Of a DNA stretch of 64,000 bases, positions 1-9,178 are shown piece after piece. Numbering within the stretch: the stretch's first letter is position 1; each line of letters begins with the position of its first letter. The DNA comes from Fontibacterium universale. Its GTDB lineage: Bacteria; Pseudomonadota; Alphaproteobacteria; Pelagibacterales; Pelagibacteraceae. Position numbers and translations under genes: made by a program. The notes beneath the pieces are model-generated. The model was not told the DNA's origin and made no database searches. It was given only the letters and a program-made list of their open reading frames with translations. The DNA is taken from the NCBI GenBank assembly GCA_965236175.1, contig CBDEAT010000001.1:164518-228517 (forward strand), in the 5' to 3' direction.

Positions 1-516
1 AGAAATTGGATAAATTAAAAGATGCGTTGGATATCTATCTTGTACTCTATTGATAATATCCATTATTACCGCTCCCGTTGGTGAGGTAATTATTCCAATT
101 TTATTAGGAATAAATGGAATAGGCTTTTTGTGCTCATCGTTAAAATATCCTTCGGCTTGTAATTTTTTTTTTCTTTGTTCAATTAGCTTTAGTAGCGCTC
201 CTTCACCTTGAAGTTCTATTTGATCTACTTTGATTTGATAACTTGAAATGCTACTTTTTGCATAAGTTGTGATCTTTCCTTCAGCAACAACCTCCATACC
301 TTCTTCTGGAAAAACTTGCAAAAGTGGTACTGCGCTTGACCAACAAATAGCATTGAGCACAAAATTTTCATCTTTTAATGAAAAATACAAATGGCCTTTA
401 TTTTCTTTTATTTTGGATACTTCACCTCTAATCCTTACTCTATCAAAATTTTCTTCTAAAATATTTTTTGTTAAAGATGTAATTTCTGAAACAGAAAATT
501 CTGGTATGTTTTTCAT
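1..516 (-). CDS. xseA: Exodeoxyribonuclease VII large subunit (partial, C-terminus beyond window)
   Basis: The reverse strand reads open from ATG at 516 to the window edge (172 codons), starting MKNIPEFSVSEIT. This is the typical N-terminus of the ExoVII large subunit: an OB-fold (VRIRGEVSKIKENKGHLYFSLKD, about residues 27-50, then CWSSAVPLLQVFPEEGMEVVAEG) followed by the start of the catalytic region with IGIITSPTGAVIMDI. ExoVII (XseA plus XseB) degrades single-stranded DNA in the cytoplasm. The gene diverges from purD with only 27 bp between the start codons. The C-terminal coiled-coil part is outside the window. Confidence 0.93.
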   Translation of the reverse strand, partial: MKNIPEFSVSEITSLTKNILEENFDRVRIRGEVSKIKENKGHLYFSLKDENFVLNAICWSSAVPLLQVFPEEGMEVVAEGKITTYAKSSISSYQIKVDQIELQGEGALLKLIEQRKKKLQAEGYFNDEHKKPIPFIPNKIGIITSPTGAVIMDIINRVQDRYPTHLLIYPIS

Positions 517-543
517 TATCAATTTATATACCTATATTATTAT

Positions 544-1809
544 ATGAACATAGCTGTTATAGGAAGTGGCGGCAGAGAACATTCTATCTGCTTTAAACTA
601 AAACAATCAAAACAAGTTAATAAAATTTTTTGTATTCCAGGAAATGCTGGCACAAGCGCAATAGCGGAAAATATTAATATAGATGTTTTAAATTTTAAAA
701 GTATTTCAGATTTTTTAAGGAATAATAATATAAAAATAGTATTTGTTGGGCCCGAAGTTCCTTTGGTTAAAGGAATTAAAGATTACTTAGAAAAAAAAGA
801 TTTTTTTGTATTTGGACCGTCTAAAGCAGCATCAAGATTAGAAAAATCTAAATCTTTTACAAAACAACTTTGTAAAAAATATAAAATACCTACGGCGAAA
901 TATAAGTCTTTTAGCAGCATGAAAGGAGTTAAAGAATACATAAAAAAAATGAATGCTCCTATAGTAATAAAAGCTGATGGATTAGCTTCAGGTAAAGGAG
1001 TTTTTATCTGTAATAGCAAAACTACGGCATTACAAAAATGTAAAGAAATCAATCAAGGAAAATTTAAAAGTTCTAAAAAATTTGTTATTGAAGAATTTTT
1101 GTCAGGAGAAGAAGCGAGTTATTTTATACTGTCAGATGGAAAAAGTTATAAATTTTTTGGAACCGCACAAGATCACAAAAGAATAGGAGAAGGTGATACC
1201 GGTCCTAATACGGGAGGAATGGGCGCTTACTCTCCTTCAAATATTATTACAAATAAAGTTGAGGAGAAAATAAAAAAGGAAATTATTGAGCCTACGTTAA
1301 AAGGATTAAAAAAATTAGGATGTCCTTTTGTTGGAATTCTTTATGCGGGGTTAATTATTAAAAATGATCAACCCAAACTTATTGAATATAATATTAGACT
1401 TGGAGATCCTGAGTGCCAAGTTTTGATGATGCGATTAAAAACCGATTTGTTAAAAATTATATTAGCTTGTAAAAAAAAACAAATTAACAAAATAACAATT
1501 AATTGGAGTAATAAAAAAGCAATAACAATTGTTGCCTCATCTAAAGGATATCCTAATAAACAGGGCAAGATATCAGAAATCAAAAATACAGAAGAAATCT
1601 TACTAAATAATAATCAATATTTATTTCACGCAAGTACATTTAAAAAGAATAATAAAATTTTCACATCTGGGGGTAGAGTTTTGAATGCTTCGGCTTTAAA
1701 TAAAAATCTTAGATCAGCTCGAAGCACATGTGTTAAAATGTTAAAAAAAATTAACTGGAAAGATAAATATTTTAGAAGAGATATTGGTTGGAGAGCTATT
1801 AATAATTAA
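544..1809 (+). CDS. purD: Phosphoribosylamine--glycine ligase (GARS)
   Basis: 421 aa, close to the usual family length. It joins glycine to phosphoribosylamine with ATP in step two of de novo purine synthesis. Visible signatures are the N-terminal MNIAVIGSGGREHSI, the ATP-grasp region PIVIKADGLASGKGV (about residue 140) and the family signature RLGDPECQ (about residue 287), with GDTGPNTGGMGAYSP before it. It diverges from xseA across 27 bp, and its stop codon shares a TTAA with the stop of the convergent tadA. No ribosome-binding site is obvious before the ATG. Confidence 0.96.
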   Translation: MNIAVIGSGGREHSICFKLKQSKQVNKIFCIPGNAGTSAIAENINIDVLNFKSISDFLRNNNIKIVFVGPEVPLVKGIKDYLEKKDFFVFGPSKAASRLEKSKSFTKQLCKKYKIPTAKYKSFSSMKGVKEYIKKMNAPIVIKADGLASGKGVFICNSKTTALQKCKEINQGKFKSSKKFVIEEFLSGEEASYFILSDGKSYKFFGTAQDHKRIGEGDTGPNTGGMGAYSPSNIITNKVEEKIKKEIIEPTLKGLKKLGCPFVGILYAGLIIKNDQPKLIEYNIRLGDPECQVLMMRLKTDLLKIILACKKKQINKITINWSNKKAITIVASSKGYPNKQGKISEIKNTEEILLNNNQYLFHASTFKKNNKIFTSGGRVLNASALNKNLRSARSTCVKMLKKINWKDKYFRRDIGWRAINN

Positions 1810-2261
1810 TTACGTTTTTTCTTAAAAAAATCTTTCATTAAATCTAAAAAAATATTTTCCTTAAAACCATAATAAAACTTAGGCTTATGATGTAAATTAC
1901 TAGAATAAATCAACTTTGGACCATTAATAAAGCCTCCTGACTTTTTATCTTCTAAACAAAAATAAACTCTTCTAATTCTAGAAAGAGAAATTGCAGATGC
2001 ACACATAGCGCATGGCTCTAGAGAACAATATAGATCAAATTTATCTAATCTTTTTGAATTTGTTAATTTTAAAGCTTTTAAAATAGCATTAATCTCAGCA
2101 TGTAAAATTGGATTTTTTTTAGTTTGATTTATGCATGCTGATATAACTTTTTTATTAACTGGATCTACTATAATTGCGCTAATAGGTAGCTCTCCTAAAG
2201 CTAGAGCTTTTTTTGATAATTTTAAAAGTAAATTAGTATAAATATCAGTCTGACCATTCAT
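1806..2261 (-). CDS. tadA: tRNA-specific adenosine deaminase (TadA-type zinc deaminase)
   Basis: 151 aa with the zinc-deaminase signatures HAEINAI (His ligand and catalytic Glu, about residues 75-81) and PCAMCAS (two Cys ligands, about residues 108-114). TadA deaminates A34 of tRNA-Arg(ACG) to inosine. Other cytidine-deaminase-like nucleoside deaminases share these motifs, but GELPISAIIV near the N-terminus and the surrounding spacing fit TadA best. The start codon is separated by one base from the start of the divergent rluB-like gene, and the stop overlaps that of purD. Confidence 0.88.
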   Translation of the reverse strand: MNGQTDIYTNLLLKLSKKALALGELPISAIIVDPVNKKVISACINQTKKNPILHAEINAILKALKLTNSKRLDKFDLYCSLEPCAMCASAISLSRIRRVYFCLEDKKSGGFINGPKLIYSSNLHHKPKFYYGFKENIFLDLMKDFFKKKRN

Positions 2262-2262
2262 T

Positions 2263-3003
2263 ATGAATAATAATTACCAAAAAAAAATTAGAATAGCTAA
2301 ATTTTTATCTAGCAAAGGATATGGTTCTAGACGCGAAATAGAGCAATTAATTCAAAAAAATAAAATTATTGTTAATAAAGAAATTATTTCATCGCCAATT
2401 ACTTTTGTAAGTAATGAAGACGAGATAATTATAAATAATAAAAAGATTAATCTTGAAAAAAAACTAGAGGTATGGAAATTTTATAAACCATTAAACTATA
2501 TTACATCTCGAAATAAACAGGACGATAGACCGATTATATATGATCTATTACCTTTTAATCTTAAAAAAATAAAAACTGTTGGAAGATTAGATATTAATTC
2601 TGAAGGACTTTTATTATTAACAGATGATGGTGAAATAATAAGAAATTTAGAATTACCTAAAAACAAATTTATTAGAAAATATAAAATTAGAGTTTATGGA
2701 TACATAGATGAAACTTCTCTGGATAGGATTAGCAAAGGAGTAAAAATAAATAACATTCAATACGCTCCTTTTGAATATAAATTATTAAAAAAAGGAAATG
2801 CAAATTCTTGGGTAGAGTTTCATATGCGTGAAGGAAAAAATAATGAAATAAGAAATTTATGTGCTGCTGTTAATCTTAAAGTTAATAGGCTAATTCGTCT
2901 GGAATACGGTCCATTTAAACTCAAAAACTTATTAGCTGGAAAAGTAGAAAAAGCAGAAGAGAAAGAAATGAGATTATATGAGGATCATATCAGGAAAATA
3001 TAA
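2263..3003 (+). CDS. rluB: rRNA pseudouridine synthase, RsuA/RluB family
   Basis: 246 aa. An N-terminal S4 RNA-binding domain (RIAKFLSSKGYGSRREIEQLI, about residues 10-30) is followed by the RsuA/RluB/RluE catalytic domain with GRLDINSEGLLLLTDDGE (about residues 107-124), which holds the catalytic Asp. It makes pseudouridine in rRNA. RluB (23S U2605) is the most likely member, but RsuA cannot be excluded by eye. It overlaps rsmD by 26 bases, so two rRNA-modification genes are probably co-translated. Confidence 0.88.
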   Translation: MNNNYQKKIRIAKFLSSKGYGSRREIEQLIQKNKIIVNKEIISSPITFVSNEDEIIINNKKINLEKKLEVWKFYKPLNYITSRNKQDDRPIIYDLLPFNLKKIKTVGRLDINSEGLLLLTDDGEIIRNLELPKNKFIRKYKIRVYGYIDETSLDRISKGVKINNIQYAPFEYKLLKKGNANSWVEFHMREGKNNEIRNLCAAVNLKVNRLIRLEYGPFKLKNLLAGKVEKAEEKEMRLYEDHIRKI

Positions 3004-3547
3004 AGGAAAAAAAATACTTTTTCCGAGCAAATTAATTACTAGACCTCTAAGAGATAGAGTCAAAGAGAGTATATTCAATATATTGCAGCACTCAAATAAA
3101 ATTCAGTTTGAATTTAAAAATTCGACAGTTCTAGATCTTTTTTCTGGTTCAGGTTCCTTTGGATTAGAATGTTTATCCAGAGAGGTTGAAAAAGTATTTT
3201 TCTTTGAAAAAAACCCTGAAGCTTTTTCCATTTTAAAAAAAAATCTTAATACCCTAAATATACTAAGCGCGAATGCTATTGCTACTAATGAAGACGTTTC
3301 TTTAATTCAGAATAATAAATTATTTAATCAAATTAAACCTAATTTAATATTTTTAGATCCGCCTTTTAAAATAAAAAATATTGATAATATAATAAATGAC
3401 TTAAAAAAGATTATTAACAAAAAAAATGTATTGGTTATTCATACAAACTCTGAAAACAATATTGAAAATAAAGAACTCGATGTTATTGAAGAGAGAATTT
3501 ATGGCGTTTCTAAAATTTACTTTGCAAAATTAAATCTAACTCAATAA
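2978..3547 (+). CDS. rsmD: 16S rRNA (guanine966-N2)-methyltransferase
   Basis: 189 aa, normal length. It opens MRIISGKYKGKKI, the standard RsmD start, then has RPLRDRVKESIFNIL, the SAM-binding VLDLFSGSGSFGLE (about residues 49-62) and the catalytic DPPF (about residue 126). It methylates N2 of G966 in 16S rRNA. The first ATG lies inside the end of the upstream pseudouridine synthase, and the 3' end overlaps the convergent pgi by 12 bases. Confidence 0.93.
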   Translation: MRIISGKYKGKKILFPSKLITRPLRDRVKESIFNILQHSNKIQFEFKNSTVLDLFSGSGSFGLECLSREVEKVFFFEKNPEAFSILKKNLNTLNILSANAIATNEDVSLIQNNKLFNQIKPNLIFLDPPFKIKNIDNIINDLKKIINKKNVLVIHTNSENNIENKELDVIEERIYGVSKIYFAKLNLTQ

Positions 3548-4723
3548 AGAATAAGTCTCTTTTTTGATTGCTTCTACAGCTGGTTGGTTAAAAGGATTTA
3601 AGTCTAGCGCTTTACACAAAATTGCCGTTTCTAACATTGAGTAAACAAGCAAAGAAATAAAGCTTTGAATAGGCTTTTTTTGATCAATCAATATTACTCG
3701 AAATGGTATCAAATTCTTTTTAAAAACTTTTATCGTTGCATTAAATTGTGCATCAACAATATTATTTAAAGAATTTTTTTTTAATTTTTGATCAAAATAA
3801 TCTTTAATTGGCTGGTCAATTTTATTATTGATTGTTTTAAAGAATGTAAAAAATTTATTTCTCTTTCCATCTAAATAAAGCTGCATAATACTATGATGGT
3901 CTTTGGGACACTCTGATATAATTGGTGTGAAATCTTTGCCATTCTTCCCAATACTCTCTGCCAACAACTGTTGATGCCAATAACCATAATTTAATAAGTT
4001 ATGTGTATAAATAAGAGATACATGAGTATCTATTTTAGATTTTGTTATTAAAGTTAATAAAGTAGCTGCATTATTAATTAGATTTTTCTTTAAATCTTTT
4101 TTAAGAACAGAATTGATACCTTGCACTATTTTCTTATAATCAAGATTAAACATTAATAGACCCGCTTCTGATAAAACGGAATACCGACCACTAAGATTTA
4201 TATTGTGTTCAAAAAATAAAATATTATTTTTTTTTGCAAAATTAAATAGAATGCTATTTCTCTCTGAAATAATTATAAAATTTTTAGATATTTCTTTTTT
4301 TCTTTTATTAAAATTATTTAAAATAATATTGCAATTTGTTAAGGTTTCTAAAGTTTGTCCAGATTTAGATATAATAAATATTGAGAATTTGCTTAGATCT
4401 TTTCTAATAAGATCATTAACCGCAGAGTTATTTAAACTATCTAAAAAATAATAATTCTTATCTAAGCCAAAAAAAGAAGAAAGCATCTTAGTTCCAAGAA
4501 CAGACCCGCCCATTCCTACTATTAAAATATTTTTATGTAATTTTTTTTTTAAGATTATTTTTTTTAAAAAGAGATTTTTTTGGTACTGTTCAGACAATGT
4601 ATTAAAGAAAAAATTTTCTTTAATATTAAATAAATTTTTAAAAATTTCAGAACACTTTCTTAAATTTTTTTTATAAATTTTTGAGTTATTTTTTAAAAAA
4701 TTAAAAGAATTAATTTTCATCAA
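3536..4723 (-). CDS. pgi: Glucose-6-phosphate isomerase (short form)
   Basis: 395 aa. It interconverts glucose 6-phosphate and fructose 6-phosphate. SIS-fold signatures are present: VGMGGSVLGTKML (about residue 69), ISKSGQTLETLTN (about residue 118, phosphate-binding) and WHQQLLAESIGKNGKDFTP (about residue 247). The protein is much shorter than the ~550 aa enterobacterial enzyme, as in other small-genome proteobacteria. It ends 1 base upstream of the region encoding the DUF3035 lipoprotein start side, and shares 12 bases with rsmD at its 3' end. Confidence 0.88.
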   Translation of the reverse strand: MMKINSFNFLKNNSKIYKKNLRKCSEIFKNLFNIKENFFFNTLSEQYQKNLFLKKIILKKKLHKNILIVGMGGSVLGTKMLSSFFGLDKNYYFLDSLNNSAVNDLIRKDLSKFSIFIISKSGQTLETLTNCNIILNNFNKRKKEISKNFIIISERNSILFNFAKKNNILFFEHNINLSGRYSVLSEAGLLMFNLDYKKIVQGINSVLKKDLKKNLINNAATLLTLITKSKIDTHVSLIYTHNLLNYGYWHQQLLAESIGKNGKDFTPIISECPKDHHSIMQLYLDGKRNKFFTFFKTINNKIDQPIKDYFDQKLKKNSLNNIVDAQFNATIKVFKKNLIPFRVILIDQKKPIQSFISLLVYSMLETAILCKALDLNPFNQPAVEAIKKETYSLLS

Positions 4724-4724
4724 A

Positions 4725-5036
4725 CTATTTTATTTTTTCAAGAATACTTTTTTCTAAAGAACCAGAGTTTGTTCCTTTGTTAATTTCTGTATCTTTTTTA
4801 TCTTTTCCAAGATTCTTATTAAAGATATCTTTTAAATTATCTTTCTCATCTTTTTGATTATTTTGATTCACGGAATCTGGTGGCAACAAATCGAAATTTG
4901 GGGGCATGGTCAAAGGATTCCTTTTTTCAATTAAAAACTCATCAGGAACATCTTTTTTCATGCCTAATCCCTTTTGAACATTTTCACATGAGTTTAATAA
5001 TAAGAATAATACAAATAAATTTATAATTTTTTTCAT
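4725..5036 (-). CDS. DUF3035 (BamF-like) lipoprotein
   Basis: 103 aa. A lipoprotein signal peptide ends in the lipobox LLNSC (Cys17). The mature part has the DUF3035 signature DVPDEFLIEKRNPLTMPPNF, then a Lys/Asp-rich tail. In Caulobacter a protein of this family (BamF) is a lipoprotein of the outer-membrane beta-barrel assembly machine, and the gene lies beside lspA in many alphaproteobacteria, as here. It overlaps lspA by 4 bases. The family call is firm from motif and neighbourhood; the Bam role is by homology only. Confidence 0.8.
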   Translation of the reverse strand: MKKIINLFVLFLLLNSCENVQKGLGMKKDVPDEFLIEKRNPLTMPPNFDLLPPDSVNQNNQKDEKDNLKDIFNKNLGKDKKDTEINKGTNSGSLEKSILEKIK

Positions 5037-5512
5037 TTTTTTTTTATTTTAAACAGATCAATTATTATTAAACCAATAATCCCAATAGTGATAAAAATAT
5101 CAGCAATATTAAAGGTAAACCAGTGAAAACTCTCATAATGAAGATCTATAAAGTCTGGAACAGAACTATAATAATATCGGTCAAATAAATTTCCTAGCGC
5201 TCCTCCTAAAATTATAGAAATAAATATGGATTCTAAGTAATTTGACGAGGTTAACATCCAATAAATTAAAATTAAATTAATAGCAGTTATAATGATTGAA
5301 ATAATTGAATAAAAAATATTAGGTTCAATCTGCAAAATTCCAAAACCAATTCCACTATTCCATACTAAAGAAAAATTAAGAAAAGAGTTCAAATAAATTT
5401 CGGATAAAGAATTATTTAAAAAATTTTTTAAAATTAAAATTTTTGAAATTCTATCTATTGTAAAAAGAGCAAGAACAAAAATAAATAAATATATCTTTTT
5501 TTTATTCGTCAT
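5033..5512 (-). CDS. lspA: Lipoprotein signal peptidase (signal peptidase II)
   Basis: 159 aa inner-membrane aspartic peptidase with about four membrane segments. Signatures: SLVWNSGIGFGIL (about residues 48-60), GGALGNLFDRYYYSSVPDFIDL (catalytic Asp in NLFDR) and FNIADIFITIGI (second catalytic Asp). It cleaves prolipoprotein signal peptides after diacylglyceryl modification, and its neighbour is itself a predicted lipoprotein. It starts 1 base after the ileS stop, giving the order ribF-ileS-lspA-lipoprotein. Confidence 0.95.
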   Translation of the reverse strand: MTNKKKIYLFIFVLALFTIDRISKILILKNFLNNSLSEIYLNSFLNFSLVWNSGIGFGILQIEPNIFYSIISIIITAINLILIYWMLTSSNYLESIFISIILGGALGNLFDRYYYSSVPDFIDLHYESFHWFTFNIADIFITIGIIGLIIIDLFKIKKK

Positions 5513-5513
5513 T

Positions 5514-8258
5514 TTAATTTTTTAAACCGCAAATATCTCTAAAACATGGTTTTTCTAAAATCTTCCAACAACGAGAGCATTTTTGTCCCTTAGCTTTCAC
5601 TATCTTGACGGCTACTCCTTCAACATCTTTTAAAGAAAATAGATCATTTTGATTAATAAAAGATTCTGCTTTTGCTTCTGAGCATATAAAAATTTCACTA
5701 AGATCTTCTTGTTTTATAATATTTAGATATTCATCTTTTAAATAAACAATAACATTTGCTTCTAAGCTGGAGCCAATAATCTTCTTATTTCTAATATCTT
5801 CTATAGCTGCATTAACAACTTGTTTTACTTTCTTAATGCCAATCCACTTATTTTTGATTTCAGAATTATTCCAAATCAAAGGTATAACTGGAAAATCCTG
5901 TAGGTGAATACTCTTATATTTTTTATTTTTAATTACCTGATAAGCCTCTTCAGATGTAAAGGCTAAAATTGGAGAAAACCATTTTAATAAAAAATTAATA
6001 AGAACATTTAATACTTCTAAACAGTTATTTCTTCTTTGACTATTCTGGCTATCGCAATAGAGAATATCTTTTTTTATATCAAAATAAAAAGCTGAAAGAT
6101 CCAAAGTACAAAAATTTAAAAGCTCAACATATATTTTATGAAAATTATAGGACTTAATATAATCTCTAAATCTTAAATCAAAGTCATATACTTGCGTTAG
6201 GATATATTTCTCTAATGACGATAATTTTGAATATTCTATTTTAGAAAAATCATCGTTCAATAATTTGTCATTTAAATTTCCTAAAAGAAATCTAAGAGTA
6301 TTTCGAATTTTTCGATACGACTCGGCATGTTGATTTAAAATTGCTTTATCAATCTTTAAATCTTCAGAATAGTCTGAGGCAACAACCCATAATCTAAGTA
6401 TATCGGCTCCAAAATTTTTAATAACTTCTTCTGGCATAACCACATTACCTAATGATTTCGACATTTTTTGTCCTTTGCCATCCACGACAAATCCGTGACA
6501 CAAAATATTTTGAAATGGAGCGGTTCCTTTTGTTCCGCAAGATTCAAGTAAAGAGGAGTGAAACCAACCTCTGTGTTGATCTGATCCTTCTAAATAAAGA
6601 TTTGCTGGCCAGGCAAGTTCTGGTCTTTTATCTAAAACATAACTATGCGTAGAGCCACTATCAAACCAAACTTCTACAATATCTTTAACCTGGTCATAAT
6701 CATTAGCACTATAATGATTACCTAAAAAATCTTGTGGCTGTCTTGTAAACCAAGAATCGCTACCCTCTTCTTCGAATATTTTTGCTATACCTTCTAATAC
6801 TTTTTCGTCTGCCAAAGGCTTTCCAGTTTTTTTTGAAATAAATATTGGCAATGGTACCCCCCAAACTCTTTGTCGAGAAACACACCAATCTGGTCTTGTT
6901 TCTATCATTGATCTTAATCTATTTTGTCCAACAGCTGGATAAAATTTTGTATTGCCAATTGCAGCAATCGATTTTTTTCTGAGATCATTTGTTTCCATCG
7001 ATATAAACCATTGAGGTGTAGCTCTATGAACTAGTGGCGCTTTAGATCTCCACGAATGCGGATAACTATGCTTAAGTTTACCTTTGCCTAATAATCTCGA
7101 TAAATTAGTCAGCTCATTAATAATCACATCATCAGCTTTAAAAATATGAGTACCAGAAAATTTAATAATATTTTTTGTATAATGTCCTTTGTCATCAATT
7201 GTATCAAAGGCTTGAATATTATTGTTTAAACATAAATAGTAATCATCCGGTCCATGACTAGGTGCACAATGAACAATTCCTGTTCCCTGTTCTAAGTTAA
7301 CAAAATTAGCATCAAGCATAGGAACGTCAAAAGTATAACCAATATCTTTGAAAGGATGATTGCAAATGATATTTTTTAATTCGGATCCTGAAAAACTTTC
7401 AATAATTTCATGTTTTGTAATTGCGCAATCTGCTAAAACTTTTTCTATTAATTTTTCTGCAATAATAATTTTTTCATTATTATTTATTTTAACAATAGAA
7501 TAATTAATTTTATTATTAAAAGCTAAGGCTCTATTACAAGGAATAGTCCAAGGAGTTGTTGTCCAAATAACAACGTTGCAATTTAAAAATTTTTCAGGAC
7601 CAGACTTAATTAAAAACTTTGAATAAATTGTATTAGAAGTATGATCATAATATTCAACCTCTGCATCAGCTAAAGCTGTCGATTCAACAACAGACCATAA
7701 AACTGGTTTGAAGCCTCTATATAATCCTCCGTTAATTATAAATTTGCTAATTTCTCTTGTTATTTGAGCTTCTGAAGACTTGCTCATAGTCGTATAATAA
7801 TTCTTCCAATCTCCATTTACTCCTAATCTATTAAATTCTTTTTTTTGAATCTCGATCCAACTTGTTGCAAATTCTCTACATTCTTTTCTGAACTCATTAA
7901 CTGGAACGGTGTCCTTATTTTTTCCTTTTTTTTTATATTCCTCCTCTACTTTCCATTCTATTGGTAATCCATGGCAATCCCATCCTGGTACGTAAGGGGC
8001 ATCCTTACCTGTCATTTGATTAAATCTTACAACGATATCTTTTAAAATTTTATTTAATGCCGTCCCAATATGGATATGCCCGTTTGCATAAGGAGGCCCG
8101 TCATGCAAAATAAATTTTTCTCTACCCTTACTGTTAGATCTTAACTCTTGATAAAGGTTAATTTGTTCCCAAAATTTAAGTATTTCAGGTTCTTTTGAGG
8201 GCAAATTAGCCTTCATAGGAAAGGAAGTTTCGGGAAGATTTATTTTAATTTCTGACAT
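5514..8258 (-). CDS. ileS: Isoleucyl-tRNA synthetase
   Basis: 914 aa class I synthetase. HIGH-type motif GPPYANGHIHIGTALN lies at about residues 54-69 and KMSKSLGNVV at about 595-604. The editing domain includes WTTTPWTIPCN (about residues 232-242). A C-terminal zinc site reads KCSRCWKILEKPCFRDIC, with CX2C then CX4C; the second pair is more widely spaced than the usual CX2C and the tail is short. It sits between ribF (1-base overlap) and lspA, a common proteobacterial order. Confidence 0.97.
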   Translation of the reverse strand: MSEIKINLPETSFPMKANLPSKEPEILKFWEQINLYQELRSNSKGREKFILHDGPPYANGHIHIGTALNKILKDIVVRFNQMTGKDAPYVPGWDCHGLPIEWKVEEEYKKKGKNKDTVPVNEFRKECREFATSWIEIQKKEFNRLGVNGDWKNYYTTMSKSSEAQITREISKFIINGGLYRGFKPVLWSVVESTALADAEVEYYDHTSNTIYSKFLIKSGPEKFLNCNVVIWTTTPWTIPCNRALAFNNKINYSIVKINNNEKIIIAEKLIEKVLADCAITKHEIIESFSGSELKNIICNHPFKDIGYTFDVPMLDANFVNLEQGTGIVHCAPSHGPDDYYLCLNNNIQAFDTIDDKGHYTKNIIKFSGTHIFKADDVIINELTNLSRLLGKGKLKHSYPHSWRSKAPLVHRATPQWFISMETNDLRKKSIAAIGNTKFYPAVGQNRLRSMIETRPDWCVSRQRVWGVPLPIFISKKTGKPLADEKVLEGIAKIFEEEGSDSWFTRQPQDFLGNHYSANDYDQVKDIVEVWFDSGSTHSYVLDKRPELAWPANLYLEGSDQHRGWFHSSLLESCGTKGTAPFQNILCHGFVVDGKGQKMSKSLGNVVMPEEVIKNFGADILRLWVVASDYSEDLKIDKAILNQHAESYRKIRNTLRFLLGNLNDKLLNDDFSKIEYSKLSSLEKYILTQVYDFDLRFRDYIKSYNFHKIYVELLNFCTLDLSAFYFDIKKDILYCDSQNSQRRNNCLEVLNVLINFLLKWFSPILAFTSEEAYQVIKNKKYKSIHLQDFPVIPLIWNNSEIKNKWIGIKKVKQVVNAAIEDIRNKKIIGSSLEANVIVYLKDEYLNIIKQEDLSEIFICSEAKAESFINQNDLFSLKDVEGVAVKIVKAKGQKCSRCWKILEKPCFRDICGLKN

Positions 8259-9178
8259 TATTTTTTGTTTAAACTAATTTTGGCAACTTTAATATCTTTC
8301 TTAATCTGTCTAACCAGCATTGAGCTATTTTTAAATTTTTTCTCTTTTCTAATAAAATCAATGAACAAAACTTTGATATTTTTATTATAAAAATTATGAT
8401 TTTTTCCAAAAACATTAACTTCTAAAACTGGACTAGAACTTCCGAATGTTGGTCTTACACCAAAATTAGCAATTCCCTTATAGGTCTTTTTATTAAAAAC
8501 AATTTTAACAGAATAGACCCCAAACAATGGTTTAATCTGATTAAAGATTTTAATATTTGCTGTTGGAAAGCCTATTCGTCTTCCATATTTTTTACCCTGA
8601 ATAACTTTGCCAGAAATCGACCACGGCCTTCCCATGATTTTATGAGCTAGGTTAACTTTTCCAGCCTGTATTAAGCTTCTGATTTTTGATGAAGAAATCT
8701 TATAATTATTAAATTTTTTAAAATTAATTATAAATATTTTAAAATTATTATTTTCTGATAATTTTTTTAAAAAAAATATATTACCTTTTCTTTTAAAACC
8801 AAATTTAAAATCTTTTCCAACAAAAATACTATGAACCGCTAATTTTTTTAAAAGAATTATTTTAGCAAAATTATCATGGCTTATTTTGGAAAAATTACGA
8901 TTAAAATTTTGTTTAATAAAAAAATCTGCACGAAATTTTTTTACGACATCTATTTTGTCATTAATGTTTAAAATTTTATTATCGGTCCTATTAAAAAAAT
9001 CTTTAGGTAAAGGATCAAAGGTAAATATACCAAATTTTTTATTTATCTTACGTGAAAAAATATAAGCTTTTTTTAAAAGCTCCTGATGTCCTAAGTGCAC
9101 TCCATCAAAATTGCCTATTGCTAAAACAGAATTAATAAATTTTTTATCAACAGAGTTAATATTGCTATATATTTTCAT
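8258..9178 (-). CDS. ribF: Bifunctional riboflavin kinase / FAD synthetase
   Basis: 306 aa, usual length. N-terminal nucleotidyltransferase domain with GNFDGVHLGHQELL (about residues 22-35); C-terminal riboflavin kinase domain with GKKYGRRIGFPTANI (about residues 195-209) and FGVYSVKI. It makes FMN and FAD from riboflavin in the cytoplasm. The start is 1 base from the end of the HAD gene and its stop overlaps ileS by one base, so the HAD-ribF-ileS-lspA-DUF3035 genes look like one operon. Confidence 0.94.
   Translation of the reverse strand: MKIYSNINSVDKKFINSVLAIGNFDGVHLGHQELLKKAYIFSRKINKKFGIFTFDPLPKDFFNRTDNKILNINDKIDVVKKFRADFFIKQNFNRNFSKISHDNFAKIILLKKLAVHSIFVGKDFKFGFKRKGNIFFLKKLSENNNFKIFIINFKKFNNYKISSSKIRSLIQAGKVNLAHKIMGRPWSISGKVIQGKKYGRRIGFPTANIKIFNQIKPLFGVYSVKIVFNKKTYKGIANFGVRPTFGSSSPVLEVNVFGKNHNFYNKNIKVLFIDFIRKEKKFKNSSMLVRQIKKDIKVAKISLNKK

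Noticed and set aside
269..547. 92-codon plus-strand open frame at the left edge
   Set aside because: It is opposite the well-supported xseA N-terminus.
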